The translations under genes were made by a program, and so were the position numbers. Below, one piece after another: positions 39,014-47,504 of a stretch of DNA of 47,504 bases. The DNA is taken from assembly GCA_016281115.1 (NCBI GenBank), contig JAEEHZ010000088.1, positions 1-47,504 of the forward strand. The letters are read 5' to 3'. The number at the start of each line of letters is the position of its first letter. Within the stretch, counting starts at the first letter, position 1. The notes under the pieces were generated by a model. That model was not told where the DNA came from. It saw only the letters and a program-made list of their open reading frames with translations, and ran no database searches. The stretch comes from Clostridiaceae bacterium. GTDB taxonomy: Bacteria > Bacillota > Clostridia > Oscillospirales > Acutalibacteraceae.

Positions 39014-39391
39014 ATGCGATTAAATACTTATACACTCCCTGAAATCAGCTTCGTTGGCGGCTCGACGCAAGTTTTACGATTTTATTTAAAAAATCAGAAC
39101 GGTGAAACTTTTGACGGAGATGGTGCCACATCAGACTTCGCAATCTGTAATTATTCTAATAAAATCGGACTGCCGTTATTAAGTTATACGCCGTCTTTAC
39201 TCGAAGACGAAAGAGGTGTAAAAAGCATACTCGAGGTAACTATCCCACAAGCGGACACCGCGAAGCTTTCTGGAAAATATATTTATCAGATTATTATTAC
39301 CGACTTAAGAGGAGAGTCGGAGATTCCTAATCAGGGAATTATGCATATTATACGGAATATTCATCAAGATTATATTCCGTCAAACGAATAA
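39014..39391 (+). CDS. Baseplate/tail protein, BppU N-terminus-like
   Basis: 125 aa, beta-rich, position after the Dit-like gene. Confidence 0.45.
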   Translation: MRLNTYTLPEISFVGGSTQVLRFYLKNQNGETFDGDGATSDFAICNYSNKIGLPLLSYTPSLLEDERGVKSILEVTIPQADTAKLSGKYIYQIIITDLRGESEIPNQGIMHIIRNIHQDYIPSNE

Positions 39392-39452
39392 AGTTATATT
39401 TTATTACGCAGCTTATATAGCGGCATTAATATTACAAAAATGGAGGAAATGT

Positions 39453-39863
39453 ATGAACACAAATTATTTTAAAAATGTTATCATGGGCAACCTCTTTCAG
39501 ACGAGTACGGGCACCGCGCTGCCGACGACTTATTATATTGGACTGTCGAGTACTACACCCACCGCTTCCGGAACGAATGTTACTGAACCCAGCACATCGG
39601 GTACCGGATACGCACGCAAGCAGCTTACTTCTTTAAGCACGCCGTCAAACGGCGTAATTCAAAACTCTTCAGCCATTTCTTTTCCTGAAAGCACTGCAAC
39701 ATGGTTTAGTGCGTCGTCACCTGCGACATATTATGTTATTTATGACTCATTAACAGGAGGAAATTTATTAATGTATAATGAGTTGACGGCACCGAGAATT
39801 ATTGAAGTTAATACTGTCGCGACTATTAAAGCAAACAGTCTTTACTTACAGTTGACTGACTGA
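39453..39863 (+). CDS. Phage tail fiber-like protein
   Basis: MNTNYFKNVIMGNLFQTSTGTALPTTYYIGLSSTTPT... typical of small phage tail fibre proteins. Confidence 0.6.
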   Translation: MNTNYFKNVIMGNLFQTSTGTALPTTYYIGLSSTTPTASGTNVTEPSTSGTGYARKQLTSLSTPSNGVIQNSSAISFPESTATWFSASSPATYYVIYDSLTGGNLLMYNELTAPRIIEVNTVATIKANSLYLQLTD

Positions 39864-39880
39864 GCGCGGGGTGGGGCGCC

Positions 39881-41002
39881 ATGAAGCATATTGACATAAC
39901 GCTTCCGAAGCGCACATCCGAGCATACAATATATATTGATAAAGATAAGCATTATAACATTGTTGTCTCAAAAGAACTTCCCGATATCGATCTATCGATT
40001 AAGAATCTACTTGATAGACAGGGGATTTATGGTGACGAGTTATATCCTTTAATCACACATTTAACACAGGATAAAATTGAAATTCTTTTAGATCTCAGTT
40101 TATTGGGTTCGCCGTTTCTCTTTTTTTACGACGATATGTCGTTTGGAGAAATTGATAGTTCGCTTATACCCACACTCGAGAGAGAGGGTAGTTTTGATAC
40201 GCTTGCGTTAACGCAAAGTGTGATAGATTTACAAAACACCGTTGACACGAACGTAGAGTCTATCGAGTTCTCTCTCGAATCTCTTATGAGTATACTATTG
40301 CAGCAATACATATCAATGGAAACCGGCCAGCTTCCTTTAGATGTGTCGCTAACAATGACAGATATAACTTATACCGAATTACAAAAGAACAATATGTCGC
40401 TTTTAACGCAGGTTACCAATGATTTATATAAGCAAGTATTTCTTGAAATGACAAAGCGCGGACTGCATTGGCTTACGGGCGTACTCGGTGATTATGACGA
40501 CATGTTATTGAATGATATAGATAACTACTTCCCTTCAATATCTCTTATTGCTGGAGCAAGTAGTGTATATTTACAATATAATTTAATGCTTGGGGAACAT
40601 GATATCGCGCTACAGAGCGCTATTAATGATTTAATGAATGTGGTTATGATACGTTCTGGGCGAAATTCTCTTCCCATAACGTCGAATGATGTTGCTGTAT
40701 TAAATACTATATCTTTGCCAAATGATACGGCTTGCGATCTCGTACTGGGTGTTGGTATTGATTCACTTACACTTTTAGTTTATCCTAATTCAGACGAGTT
40801 TGAAGCGATTTTAGATGATACTATGACGGACGAAGTTAAAGTTACAATTTTTATAAATACGACAAATGCGTTAAGACTAGGAACTGAAGCAACTGATGAC
40901 ATAGAGTTGTGGCGTAGTATGGAATTTTACGACAACGATTTACTTATGACGTGGGATGATTATACACTTGAAAATATGGAAAATGCTTCCAGAATTTCAT
41001 AA
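39881..41002 (+). CDS. Hypothetical tail-associated protein
   Basis: 373 aa in the fibre module. Confidence 0.45.
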   Translation: MKHIDITLPKRTSEHTIYIDKDKHYNIVVSKELPDIDLSIKNLLDRQGIYGDELYPLITHLTQDKIEILLDLSLLGSPFLFFYDDMSFGEIDSSLIPTLEREGSFDTLALTQSVIDLQNTVDTNVESIEFSLESLMSILLQQYISMETGQLPLDVSLTMTDITYTELQKNNMSLLTQVTNDLYKQVFLEMTKRGLHWLTGVLGDYDDMLLNDIDNYFPSISLIAGASSVYLQYNLMLGEHDIALQSAINDLMNVVMIRSGRNSLPITSNDVAVLNTISLPNDTACDLVLGVGIDSLTLLVYPNSDEFEAILDDTMTDEVKVTIFINTTNALRLGTEATDDIELWRSMEFYDNDLLMTWDDYTLENMENASRIS

Positions 41003-41033
41003 TCAAGCTATACTTTTATATGGAGGAAATTAA

Positions 41034-42524
41034 ATGAGCTACACAGGTAATCTCAATTTATTGCTTACTCCGGAGGCAGACACGTCAACTACATTTAAAG
41101 CTTGGCGTGTTGCTATGAACGGCGAAAGCAATAGTAATATGATGAAAATAGATGCTGCTTACGGCGATTTAGATGACGCTGTGCGACAAGCTCAGGCTAA
41201 GGTTGATGCTGTTTCTGCGAAAGTTTTCGGCGGTGGCGACATTAACACGTGGGCAGACGTACAGACTATCGTCCGTGCCGGTGCAGCTTCACAATATTTT
41301 AATATTGGAGACCAGCTTATTGCTGAAAAATTTGACTCAATAAGCGCCAGTGTCGGAGACAGCACAGGCATTAGTGCAGCGACAGTAGATAAGAACGATT
41401 TTTTATATGCTATCGGTGAAACAAAAGCCGGCGTATATGTGTATACATATGATGGTGCGTATTGGCGTAACAACATGGGAGAAATTGTCAACCTGACTGA
41501 TGAAGACGCGGCAAAATTTTACGGCGTTGTGTTAACCGGCACCCCCGTTGCGGGTGATACAGTCATTATCACCGTCACGACAGAATCTTTTGTTTTTGAT
41601 ATTATTGGAATCGATCACGATACTCCGAGTAATACGAATTATACTCATAGTATGACGTTGCAATTAGAAGATGTATTAGAGGACACGATGGTTTATGACC
41701 CACGTGAAGCCTTTTACTACGCAGACGAGGGCTTATCAGCTGGAACATATCATTTTACCGTGACAGAGGGACAATATGCTGCTGATAACAACAAGACATT
41801 CCAGTTTACTCTCTCCTCAAATGCACCCGCAGGAAGTCAGCTTGTATTTACCCATTCAAGCAACGGAACTTTTGTCAATTCTACCATTAATGTTTTTAAT
41901 AGCGCGGTTGCCACAACCGCAGCGCAAACTGCCACGCTTACACAAGGTAGTTCGGGAACAAATCTCGGAACTATTAGCAATAGCAGCTCCACAACTAATT
42001 TTAACTATATACGTAGGGCATTAATGGGCAACAACCTCTGGAGTAAATCTTGGATACGCCAGTGGCTGAACTCCGATGAAATTGTGTTTTTGCCGTGGAC
42101 ACCTCAAAGTAATTTCGACAGACCGCTCGGAGGCGTTACCGGATGGTTATACGATTTTGATCAGGCGTTTATTAACGTATTGGGTTCAGTTGTTAAAACC
42201 ACTCAAAAGGGTGTGACCGACGGGTATGGGCTTGAAACAACCGATGATAAAGTTTTCTTACTTTCGCGCGCTGAAGTTGATGCCGGTGCTGAACGTAGTG
42301 CTGATGGCGCAGAAGGAACAGTTTACGCTTATTATGCGGGTGCTAGTAGTGATGAGACAAAACGTATTAAAAGCAGCGAAGATGTTCCTAAAGGGTGGTG
42401 GCTTAGAACCGCGCTTTATAGCGCAGGATATAGTTCCAGAAATGTGTCTACAACCGGCAGCGCAACATCAACCGGTGCCTGCGGTAGTTATTTAAGCGTG
42501 GCACCGGCGTGTGCTATTGTATAA
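41034..42524 (+). CDS. Tail fibre/adhesin with C-terminal DUF6273-like domain
   Basis: C-terminal IRQWLNSD...FLLSRAEV...GWWLRTALYS...GACGSYLSVAPACAIV. Confidence 0.65.
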   Translation: MSYTGNLNLLLTPEADTSTTFKAWRVAMNGESNSNMMKIDAAYGDLDDAVRQAQAKVDAVSAKVFGGGDINTWADVQTIVRAGAASQYFNIGDQLIAEKFDSISASVGDSTGISAATVDKNDFLYAIGETKAGVYVYTYDGAYWRNNMGEIVNLTDEDAAKFYGVVLTGTPVAGDTVIITVTTESFVFDIIGIDHDTPSNTNYTHSMTLQLEDVLEDTMVYDPREAFYYADEGLSAGTYHFTVTEGQYAADNNKTFQFTLSSNAPAGSQLVFTHSSNGTFVNSTINVFNSAVATTAAQTATLTQGSSGTNLGTISNSSSTTNFNYIRRALMGNNLWSKSWIRQWLNSDEIVFLPWTPQSNFDRPLGGVTGWLYDFDQAFINVLGSVVKTTQKGVTDGYGLETTDDKVFLLSRAEVDAGAERSADGAEGTVYAYYAGASSDETKRIKSSEDVPKGWWLRTALYSAGYSSRNVSTTGSATSTGACGSYLSVAPACAIV

Positions 42525-42546
42525 AAGGGTTATGGAGGATTATATA

Positions 42547-42834
42547 ATGAAATATATTTCTTTAAGAGAACAGCTTATTAATGAGCGTCGCAAAAATGCT
42601 TTGGTTACCGCTGCTCAAATGCAAGATGCGGCAAATATTGAATATATTGCCATGATGTGTGATATTGAGTTAGATGCTGACGTTGAAGAAGAAATAGCTG
42701 AATATAATGAAACATATAACGAGTCGAATATAGAATCAGATAACGAGTCGAATATAGAATCAGAATTTGATGAAGATGAAGATGACGAAGAAGAAGACTC
42801 TGATGACGAATCTGAGTCTGACGAGGAGGCGTAA
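42547..42834 (+). CDS. Acidic low-complexity protein
   Basis: ATG at 42547 after GGAGG; C-terminal NESNIESDNESNIESEFDEDEDDEEEDSDDESESDEEA. Confidence 0.6.
   Translation: MKYISLREQLINERRKNALVTAAQMQDAANIEYIAMMCDIELDADVEEEIAEYNETYNESNIESDNESNIESEFDEDEDDEEEDSDDESESDEEA
42718..42765 (+). repeat. 24-bp in-frame tandem duplication (AACGAGTCGAATATAGAATCAGAt/a x2)
   Basis: Direct reading; encodes NESNIESD/NESNIESE. Confidence 0.95.
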
Positions 42835-42836
42835 TC

Positions 42837-42983
42837 ATGAATCACAGCGCTAAATTTGAAAAAGTTAAAGGGTACTACGATAAAGGCCTTTGGAAAGAAT
42901 TTCAAGTTGCTAACGCCGTTGTTAAAGGCTGGATTACCGCCGAAGAATATGAAGAGATTATTGGAAGACCTTATAAGGGTTAA
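42837..42983 (+). CDS. XkdX-family small phage protein (48 aa, absent from the ORF track)
   Basis: Translation MNHSAKFEKVKGYYDKGLWKEFQVANAVVKGWITAEEYEEIIGRPYKG*; RBS GACGAGGAGG. Confidence 0.8.
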   Translation: MNHSAKFEKVKGYYDKGLWKEFQVANAVVKGWITAEEYEEIIGRPYKG

Positions 42984-43003
42984 TAACTTGGAGGTGAATA
43001 GAA

Positions 43004-43186
43004 ATGGCATATAGCATCATTTCAAATTGGGACAAGCCAACCCGGCAGAAACGCACTTTCTTATGTGATGCACGAGCTGATATTAGTAGTCTTCCGACTG
43101 ATGTGCCTGTTGGTTCTGAGGCGATGGTTACAGCAGACGCATCTGTTTGGATTTTAGACAACTCGAAAACATGGATAGAACTTTGA
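43004..43186 (+). CDS. Small hypothetical tail protein
   Basis: 60 aa, RBS TTGGAGGTGA. Confidence 0.6.
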   Translation: MAYSIISNWDKPTRQKRTFLCDARADISSLPTDVPVGSEAMVTADASVWILDNSKTWIEL

Positions 43187-43201
43187 TAAGGAGGTGAACT
43201 T

Positions 43202-45184
43202 ATGGATTTAATTACTCTCGCCCTCGCTTTAAATAAAGCGAAAAAATACACTGACGATACAGTTACAGTTACTGATGTGCAGAAATCTGACGGTACAAGT
43301 GTTGTTTCTGGCGGAGTTGCAACATTACCTCCTGGATTGATAGCAGATATAGCAGATATACAAACTCCCGATGGTGTCAGTCTTGTGTCAGGAGACACAG
43401 CATTTGTACCTGTTAAAGATATACAAATTGACGGAAGTACAATTCTTGATACAAACGGCATTGCAGATTTGTCTATATTTAATACCGATACAACCCTATC
43501 TACCAGCGGAAAAGCCGCAGATGCAAAAGTTACTGGCGATAAAATTACTAGTTTAGAAAATACTGCTAATGCGGTAAATGAAAATATATTAAAGCCAATC
43601 GCCGAAACAATTAATATTTATGACGTAGAACATAATTCTGTAGTTCAATCCAATACGCAGTATACCCAAGGGACTGTTTATCTATATGGATATGTGGGCG
43701 ACATAGTGATTTCGACAAAAGGAAATCAGGCTGCTTCATTCCAAGACGAAACTGGTGCTGCTGGTTCTGGTTTACATGTATACAATAGCTCAGGAGAAGA
43801 TATGCAGGTGTCTTACGGTAGTACTGTATCATCTACGAGCGGTGCAACTAGACAAGGATTGATTGTTACTATCCCCAGCGGAGCGTCGTACTTGACATTT
43901 AAATATAGAACGCATAGCGCAACCAAAATACTTGTTTCAGAAGTTATGGTAACAACGGGTAGTACTATCGAAGATGGTACGTATGTAACATACTCCTCGC
44001 ACTATATTATATTAGATACAATAAAAAAAGATATGAAAATGACTCCAGTATACGTTTCTCCCGATGGTAATGATAATAACGATGGTTTGAGTGCTACAAA
44101 TGCCGTTGCAACCTTTGCTAAAGCACTTGAGATTTCAAACGTTATTTTTGCTAAAAGAGGAGTGTATAATCAGTCTATTTCTTTATCAGGTAAAACCGGT
44201 GTGCGAATATATCCTCTTGACAACGACGAGACATACTCAGCCACCGAACGGCAGAAAATTGAAATCAACGGAGGAACTGAAATATTAAAATCCGAAATAA
44301 CCGAGGATAATAATATTTATTACGTAACCTGCCAAAGAGGCTATCAATTCACAGAAATATTCCATAGCGGTACGCTGGAACCCATCGCAAGTAACGGAAT
44401 GTATCGTGCCAATGTTTTTGTAAATCTTTCCAGCCCAGGTAAGCTAAAACTCAAACCAGTCCTTTCATTGGAGTTGTGTGAAGCGGAATCTAATACGTTT
44501 TGGTGGGATTTTACTAACAAACTGCTATATATGAATATCTCAACCGCAGACTTCAACTCAGTAACGGTTTTATCGAGTTATAATTACATTTCAATTTCCG
44601 ACTGTAAGGACATTGTGTTACAAGATGTCGCAATCAAATACACATATACCACTGCATTCAAAGTTGAGAACTCTATTGATGTAGTTTTGAATAATTGCGA
44701 AGCGTCATATAGTGCCACGTCGATGGGCTTTCAGCTAAGCAACACAAATGCAAAATTAATCCACTGTTACGCAACGAATAACGGAGTAGACGGATTCAAT
44801 TTCCACTACTACGGTTATTCGGAAATAAGGGATTGCAGCGCAATGTATAATTATGACGATGGGTGTTCCCATCACGAAGGATGTCACGGCACGATTATCG
44901 GTGGCGAGTTTACCGGAAACGGTAAGGCGGGTATAGCCCCCGCATACGGAGCTAATGTAGATATCTATAATATCTTGGCCGCTAATAACGACCATTACGG
45001 CATAGGTTATCTCTCTACTAATAATGGCCACCCAGCAATGCAAGGAATAGTTGGTAATTGCGCAATGGTAGGCAATCCTGTTGGTTTAGCGGTGCAGTCT
45101 TTATGCACCGTAACCGCTATTGGATGTAAATATTCTTCTAATGTTCAAGATAAAGAAGTATCAGGAACGTTAAACGATTATTAA
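43202..45184 (+). CDS. Tailspike / receptor-binding protein with right-handed parallel beta-helix
   Basis: VYVSPDGNDNNDGLSATNAVATFAKALE and repeated beta-helix rungs (YSEIRDCSAMYNYDDGCSHHEGCHGTIIGGEFTGNGKAGI). Confidence 0.75.
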   Translation: MDLITLALALNKAKKYTDDTVTVTDVQKSDGTSVVSGGVATLPPGLIADIADIQTPDGVSLVSGDTAFVPVKDIQIDGSTILDTNGIADLSIFNTDTTLSTSGKAADAKVTGDKITSLENTANAVNENILKPIAETINIYDVEHNSVVQSNTQYTQGTVYLYGYVGDIVISTKGNQAASFQDETGAAGSGLHVYNSSGEDMQVSYGSTVSSTSGATRQGLIVTIPSGASYLTFKYRTHSATKILVSEVMVTTGSTIEDGTYVTYSSHYIILDTIKKDMKMTPVYVSPDGNDNNDGLSATNAVATFAKALEISNVIFAKRGVYNQSISLSGKTGVRIYPLDNDETYSATERQKIEINGGTEILKSEITEDNNIYYVTCQRGYQFTEIFHSGTLEPIASNGMYRANVFVNLSSPGKLKLKPVLSLELCEAESNTFWWDFTNKLLYMNISTADFNSVTVLSSYNYISISDCKDIVLQDVAIKYTYTTAFKVENSIDVVLNNCEASYSATSMGFQLSNTNAKLIHCYATNNGVDGFNFHYYGYSEIRDCSAMYNYDDGCSHHEGCHGTIIGGEFTGNGKAGIAPAYGANVDIYNILAANNDHYGIGYLSTNNGHPAMQGIVGNCAMVGNPVGLAVQSLCTVTAIGCKYSSNVQDKEVSGTLNDY

Positions 45185-45197
45185 TTTATAATAATAG

Positions 45198-45231
45198 TTA
45201 TTAGAGGGTAGCATAATCTACCCTCTAATAA
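45198..45231 (+). terminator. 14-bp perfect stem-loop between tailspike and lysis genes
   Basis: TTATTAGAGGGTAG-cataat-CTACCCTCTAATAA. Confidence 0.75.
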
Positions 45232-45258
45232 TATATAACGAATGAAGGAGATAATGAT

Positions 45259-46155
45259 ATGAAATATACTATATCGACACCTCCGCAACAGTGTTTTATG
45301 CGTCAAAGTTTATGGTATCAAAGCGCCGGCAAAGTAAAAATCAGAGGTGTTTTGTGGCATTCTACAGGCGCAAATAATCCATACATAAAGCGTTATGTGC
45401 AGCCTGACGACAATGCTTCTGATAGAATGTATTGGTTAAATACTCTTGGTATAAACTCTAACGGAAACGACTGGAATCACACAAAGAACCAAAAGGGTGT
45501 TCATGCTTTCATCGGCAGACTTATTAATAACGAGGTGTCTACCGTACAGGTAGGAGATTGGGACAAAAGAGCTTGGGGTTGCGGTTCTGGTAAATATGGC
45601 ACATGCAATAACGGATGGATACAATTTGAAATATGCGAAGATGCTTTAACGGACGACGCATATTGTTCTCAAGTATATCAAGAGGCTGTTGAACTCACTG
45701 CATATCTATGCAAACTTTATAATCTTGATCCCCTAGGAACGGTTCAATATAATAATGTAACGGTTCCTGTAATTTTATGTCATCAAGATAGCTATAAACT
45801 TGGACTCGGTTCGAATCACAGCGACATATTACACTGGTTTCCGAAATTTGGTAAGACAATGCAAGATGTGCGTAATGATGTAGCTGCTTTGATTGCAGCC
45901 GACATAGAGGAGGAAGAAGAAATGACATTGGCGCAGTTTAAAGAACTTATGAAAGAATATCGCACAGAACTTCAGGATAATAATGCTGGAGAATGGTCGA
46001 AAGAAGCTCGTACTTGGGCTATCAATGTTGGACTTATTCAGGGAGTTGGTAGCGACGATAGTGGAGAACTCCAATATGCATGGGAAGATAATTTATCTAG
46101 GGAGCAAATGTGCGTTTTACTTTATAGATTTGCTAAGATGATAGGTCGTGCGTGA
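45259..46155 (+). CDS. N-acetylmuramoyl-L-alanine amidase endolysin with SLH-like C-terminal segment
   Basis: GVLWHSTGANNPYIKRYV, HAFIGR, WGCGSGKYGTCNNGWIQFEICED, ILCHQDSYKLGLGSNHSDILHWFPKFGKTM; C-terminal EARTWAINVGLIQGVG...YAWEDNLSREQMCVLLYRFAKMI. Confidence 0.88.
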   Translation: MKYTISTPPQQCFMRQSLWYQSAGKVKIRGVLWHSTGANNPYIKRYVQPDDNASDRMYWLNTLGINSNGNDWNHTKNQKGVHAFIGRLINNEVSTVQVGDWDKRAWGCGSGKYGTCNNGWIQFEICEDALTDDAYCSQVYQEAVELTAYLCKLYNLDPLGTVQYNNVTVPVILCHQDSYKLGLGSNHSDILHWFPKFGKTMQDVRNDVAALIAADIEEEEEMTLAQFKELMKEYRTELQDNNAGEWSKEARTWAINVGLIQGVGSDDSGELQYAWEDNLSREQMCVLLYRFAKMIGRA

Positions 46156-46505
46156 TGAAAATTTTTAGTCGCACAAATAAAAAAAATTGTAATCAAAAAG
46201 TCAAACTCGACTTTTCTAAGAAACTAATTAACGATAACCGCTACATACTCTGGCTTGTTAATATTGGCGGTATACTCCTTGCGTTCTATTGTGTTTATAA
46301 GGATTATATCGGGGGCTTAGGGTGGATTGCCGGGATGGTAAGTTGCGCATGGGCTGCGCACGGCACGATCTGTTCGTGGTATTTTAATATGGCTAAATCA
46401 GATCATCGAAGTTCGGATGGCACGGGTATTACATTCGCTGCCGCCGAAGCAAATGGGTTTAATAATAATGACGATAACGATAAGTGGGAAAGCCCCGTTA
46501 TCTGA
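46152..46505 (+). CDS. Small membrane protein of the lysis cassette
   Basis: Two predicted hydrophobic segments; overlaps the amidase stop. Confidence 0.55.
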   Translation: MMKIFSRTNKKNCNQKVKLDFSKKLINDNRYILWLVNIGGILLAFYCVYKDYIGGLGWIAGMVSCAWAAHGTICSWYFNMAKSDHRSSDGTGITFAAAEANGFNNNDDNDKWESPVI

Positions 46506-46517
46506 CTGGAGGATATT

Positions 46518-46874
46518 ATGGAATTTTTAATTGAACATTGGTATACTATTTTCGTGATTGTGGTTGTAATAGGCGGCGGCATATTTTACGGAATAAAGTT
46601 TGCCAAACTAACAGAAGACGAGAAACGTACTCGCATCAGGGGTTGGTTGTTTCAGGCTGTAGTAATGGCAGAAAAAGAATTTGGATCCGGCACAGGCAAA
46701 TTAAAACTTTCGAATGTTTATGCTGAATTTTGTAAGCAGCTACCGTGGCTTGCTAAGGTTATTACCTTTGAAGCATTTAGTAGGTATGTTGATGATGTGC
46801 TCGCGGAATTAAAAGAAGTTCTTGAAAAGAATACAGCTATTGCCTCTATGATTCAAACAAAAGGTGAAAAATAA
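46518..46874 (+). CDS. LLH-family-like holin
   Basis: One N-terminal TM (WYTIFVIVVVIGGGIFYGI) then a LLH-like AVVMAEKEFGSGTGKLKLSNVYAEF segment. Confidence 0.7.
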   Translation: MEFLIEHWYTIFVIVVVIGGGIFYGIKFAKLTEDEKRTRIRGWLFQAVVMAEKEFGSGTGKLKLSNVYAEFCKQLPWLAKVITFEAFSRYVDDVLAELKEVLEKNTAIASMIQTKGEK

Positions 46875-46894
46875 ATTTTTAAGGAGGTATAGTT

Positions 46895-47254
46895 ATGACT
46901 GACCAGGATAAAGTTACGCTGATTGAAACAGAGCAAAGAAGCAAAAGTAACATGCATAGAATCGAAAAACTAGAAGAAAATGTACGTGATATACAGAACG
47001 ACCAAAAGGCAATTTACAAAATCGCCACATCAGTTGAGCTTATTGCCCAGCGCGTAAGCACTATTGAAGATAAAGTTGAAGACACCAATAGACAAGTAAG
47101 CCAGCTTTCAGAAAAAGTGAGTGATGCCGAAAGCCGTCCGTATAAACAGGTGGCTACAAACTGGAATTCTATTAAGGTTGCAATTATTACAGCCATTGGC
47201 ACACTATTAGCAACCGGAATCATAGGTGCAATTATTACCTTTGGAACCAAGTAA
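46895..47254 (+). CDS. XhlA-like hemolysin/holin accessory protein
   Basis: Coiled-coil N-terminus and C-terminal TM (VAIITAIGTLLATGIIGAIITFG). Confidence 0.65.
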   Translation: MTDQDKVTLIETEQRSKSNMHRIEKLEENVRDIQNDQKAIYKIATSVELIAQRVSTIEDKVEDTNRQVSQLSEKVSDAESRPYKQVATNWNSIKVAIITAIGTLLATGIIGAIITFGTK

Positions 47255-47282
47255 TTACGATTCACACATTAAGGAGATATAC

Positions 47283-47504
47283 ATGAAAAAGACTATTCTT
47301 ATCGCCATCGCATCGTTTCTGGCGGTTGTGTTCTGCCTTTCGGCATCCGTTTTTGCAGGTGCTGCTTCGGGACATCCCGCAGTAATTTCAAACGGAAACG
47401 TTTCGCTTGGCGGAGCTTACTACATTGAAGGCACCGTTGCTTCGGCAAACGGCGACATCGCTTTCGGCGCAGGCTCTTTTGATTCGTGCATTCTCGACGG
47501 CGAC
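47283..47504 (+). CDS. Secreted protein with Sec signal peptide, truncated by the window end
   Basis: RBS AAGGAGATATAC then MKKTILIAIASFLAVVFCLSASVFA|GAASGHPAVISNGNVSLGGAYYIEGTVASANGDIAFGAGSFDSCILDGD, open at the edge. Confidence 0.75.
   Translation, partial: MKKTILIAIASFLAVVFCLSASVFAGAASGHPAVISNGNVSLGGAYYIEGTVASANGDIAFGAGSFDSCILDGD

Noticed and set aside
42615-43461. Minus-strand ORFs 42615-43010 and 42958-43461
   Set aside because: Antisense shadows of acidic/low-complexity and tail genes; Ser-rich mirror of D/E codons, no RBS support.
1-47504. tRNA, rRNA or transposase genes
   Set aside because: None recognised by reading; a tRNAscan-SE run would be needed to exclude tRNAs.

Overview
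The window looks like most of a siphovirus (HK97-type, probably temperate) genome from a Clostridia/Bacillota host, read left to right. Its left edge carries an odd minus-strand gene and tandem repeats. From left to right: (1) 1-1261 has a 46-bp tandem repeat (about 3.65 copies, cut by the window edge), a canonical terminator and a minus-strand gene with a C-terminal sigma-4/LuxR-like HTH. This whole stretch is heavily enriched in GGTC on the + strand. (2) 1262-2035 is intergenic, with a near-consensus sigmaA promoter (TTGACA-N17-TATACT, extended -10) followed by a hairpin-rich leader of about 340 nt. (3) 2036-11023 is an early region: tyrosine recombinase, SF2-type helicase, small Cys-rich protein, an approximately 900-aa double-psi-beta-barrel RNA polymerase (DMDGD motif, YonO/QDE-1-like), a translationally coupled protein with a probable winged helix and a Zn-ribbon, a metallophosphoesterase, a second tyrosine recombinase and an HU-like protein. 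(4) 11026-45184 is the packaging/head/tail/host-recognition module: Zn-ribbon protein, TerL, portal, protease/scaffold, MCP, connectors, tail tube with an Ig-like domain, RusA, tape measure, Tal, Dit, fibres, DUF6273-like protein, XkdX and a beta-helix tailspike. (5) 45259-47254 is the lysis cassette: amidase with SLH-like tail, LLH-like holin and XhlA-like protein. (6) A truncated signal-peptide gene sits at the right edge. The strongest candidate for a new system is the phage-encoded DPBB RNA polymerase with its coupled wHTH/Zn-ribbon partner and helicase neighbour. The GGTC-saturated island and the structured leader come next. All functional calls were made by reading motifs; no database search was run.
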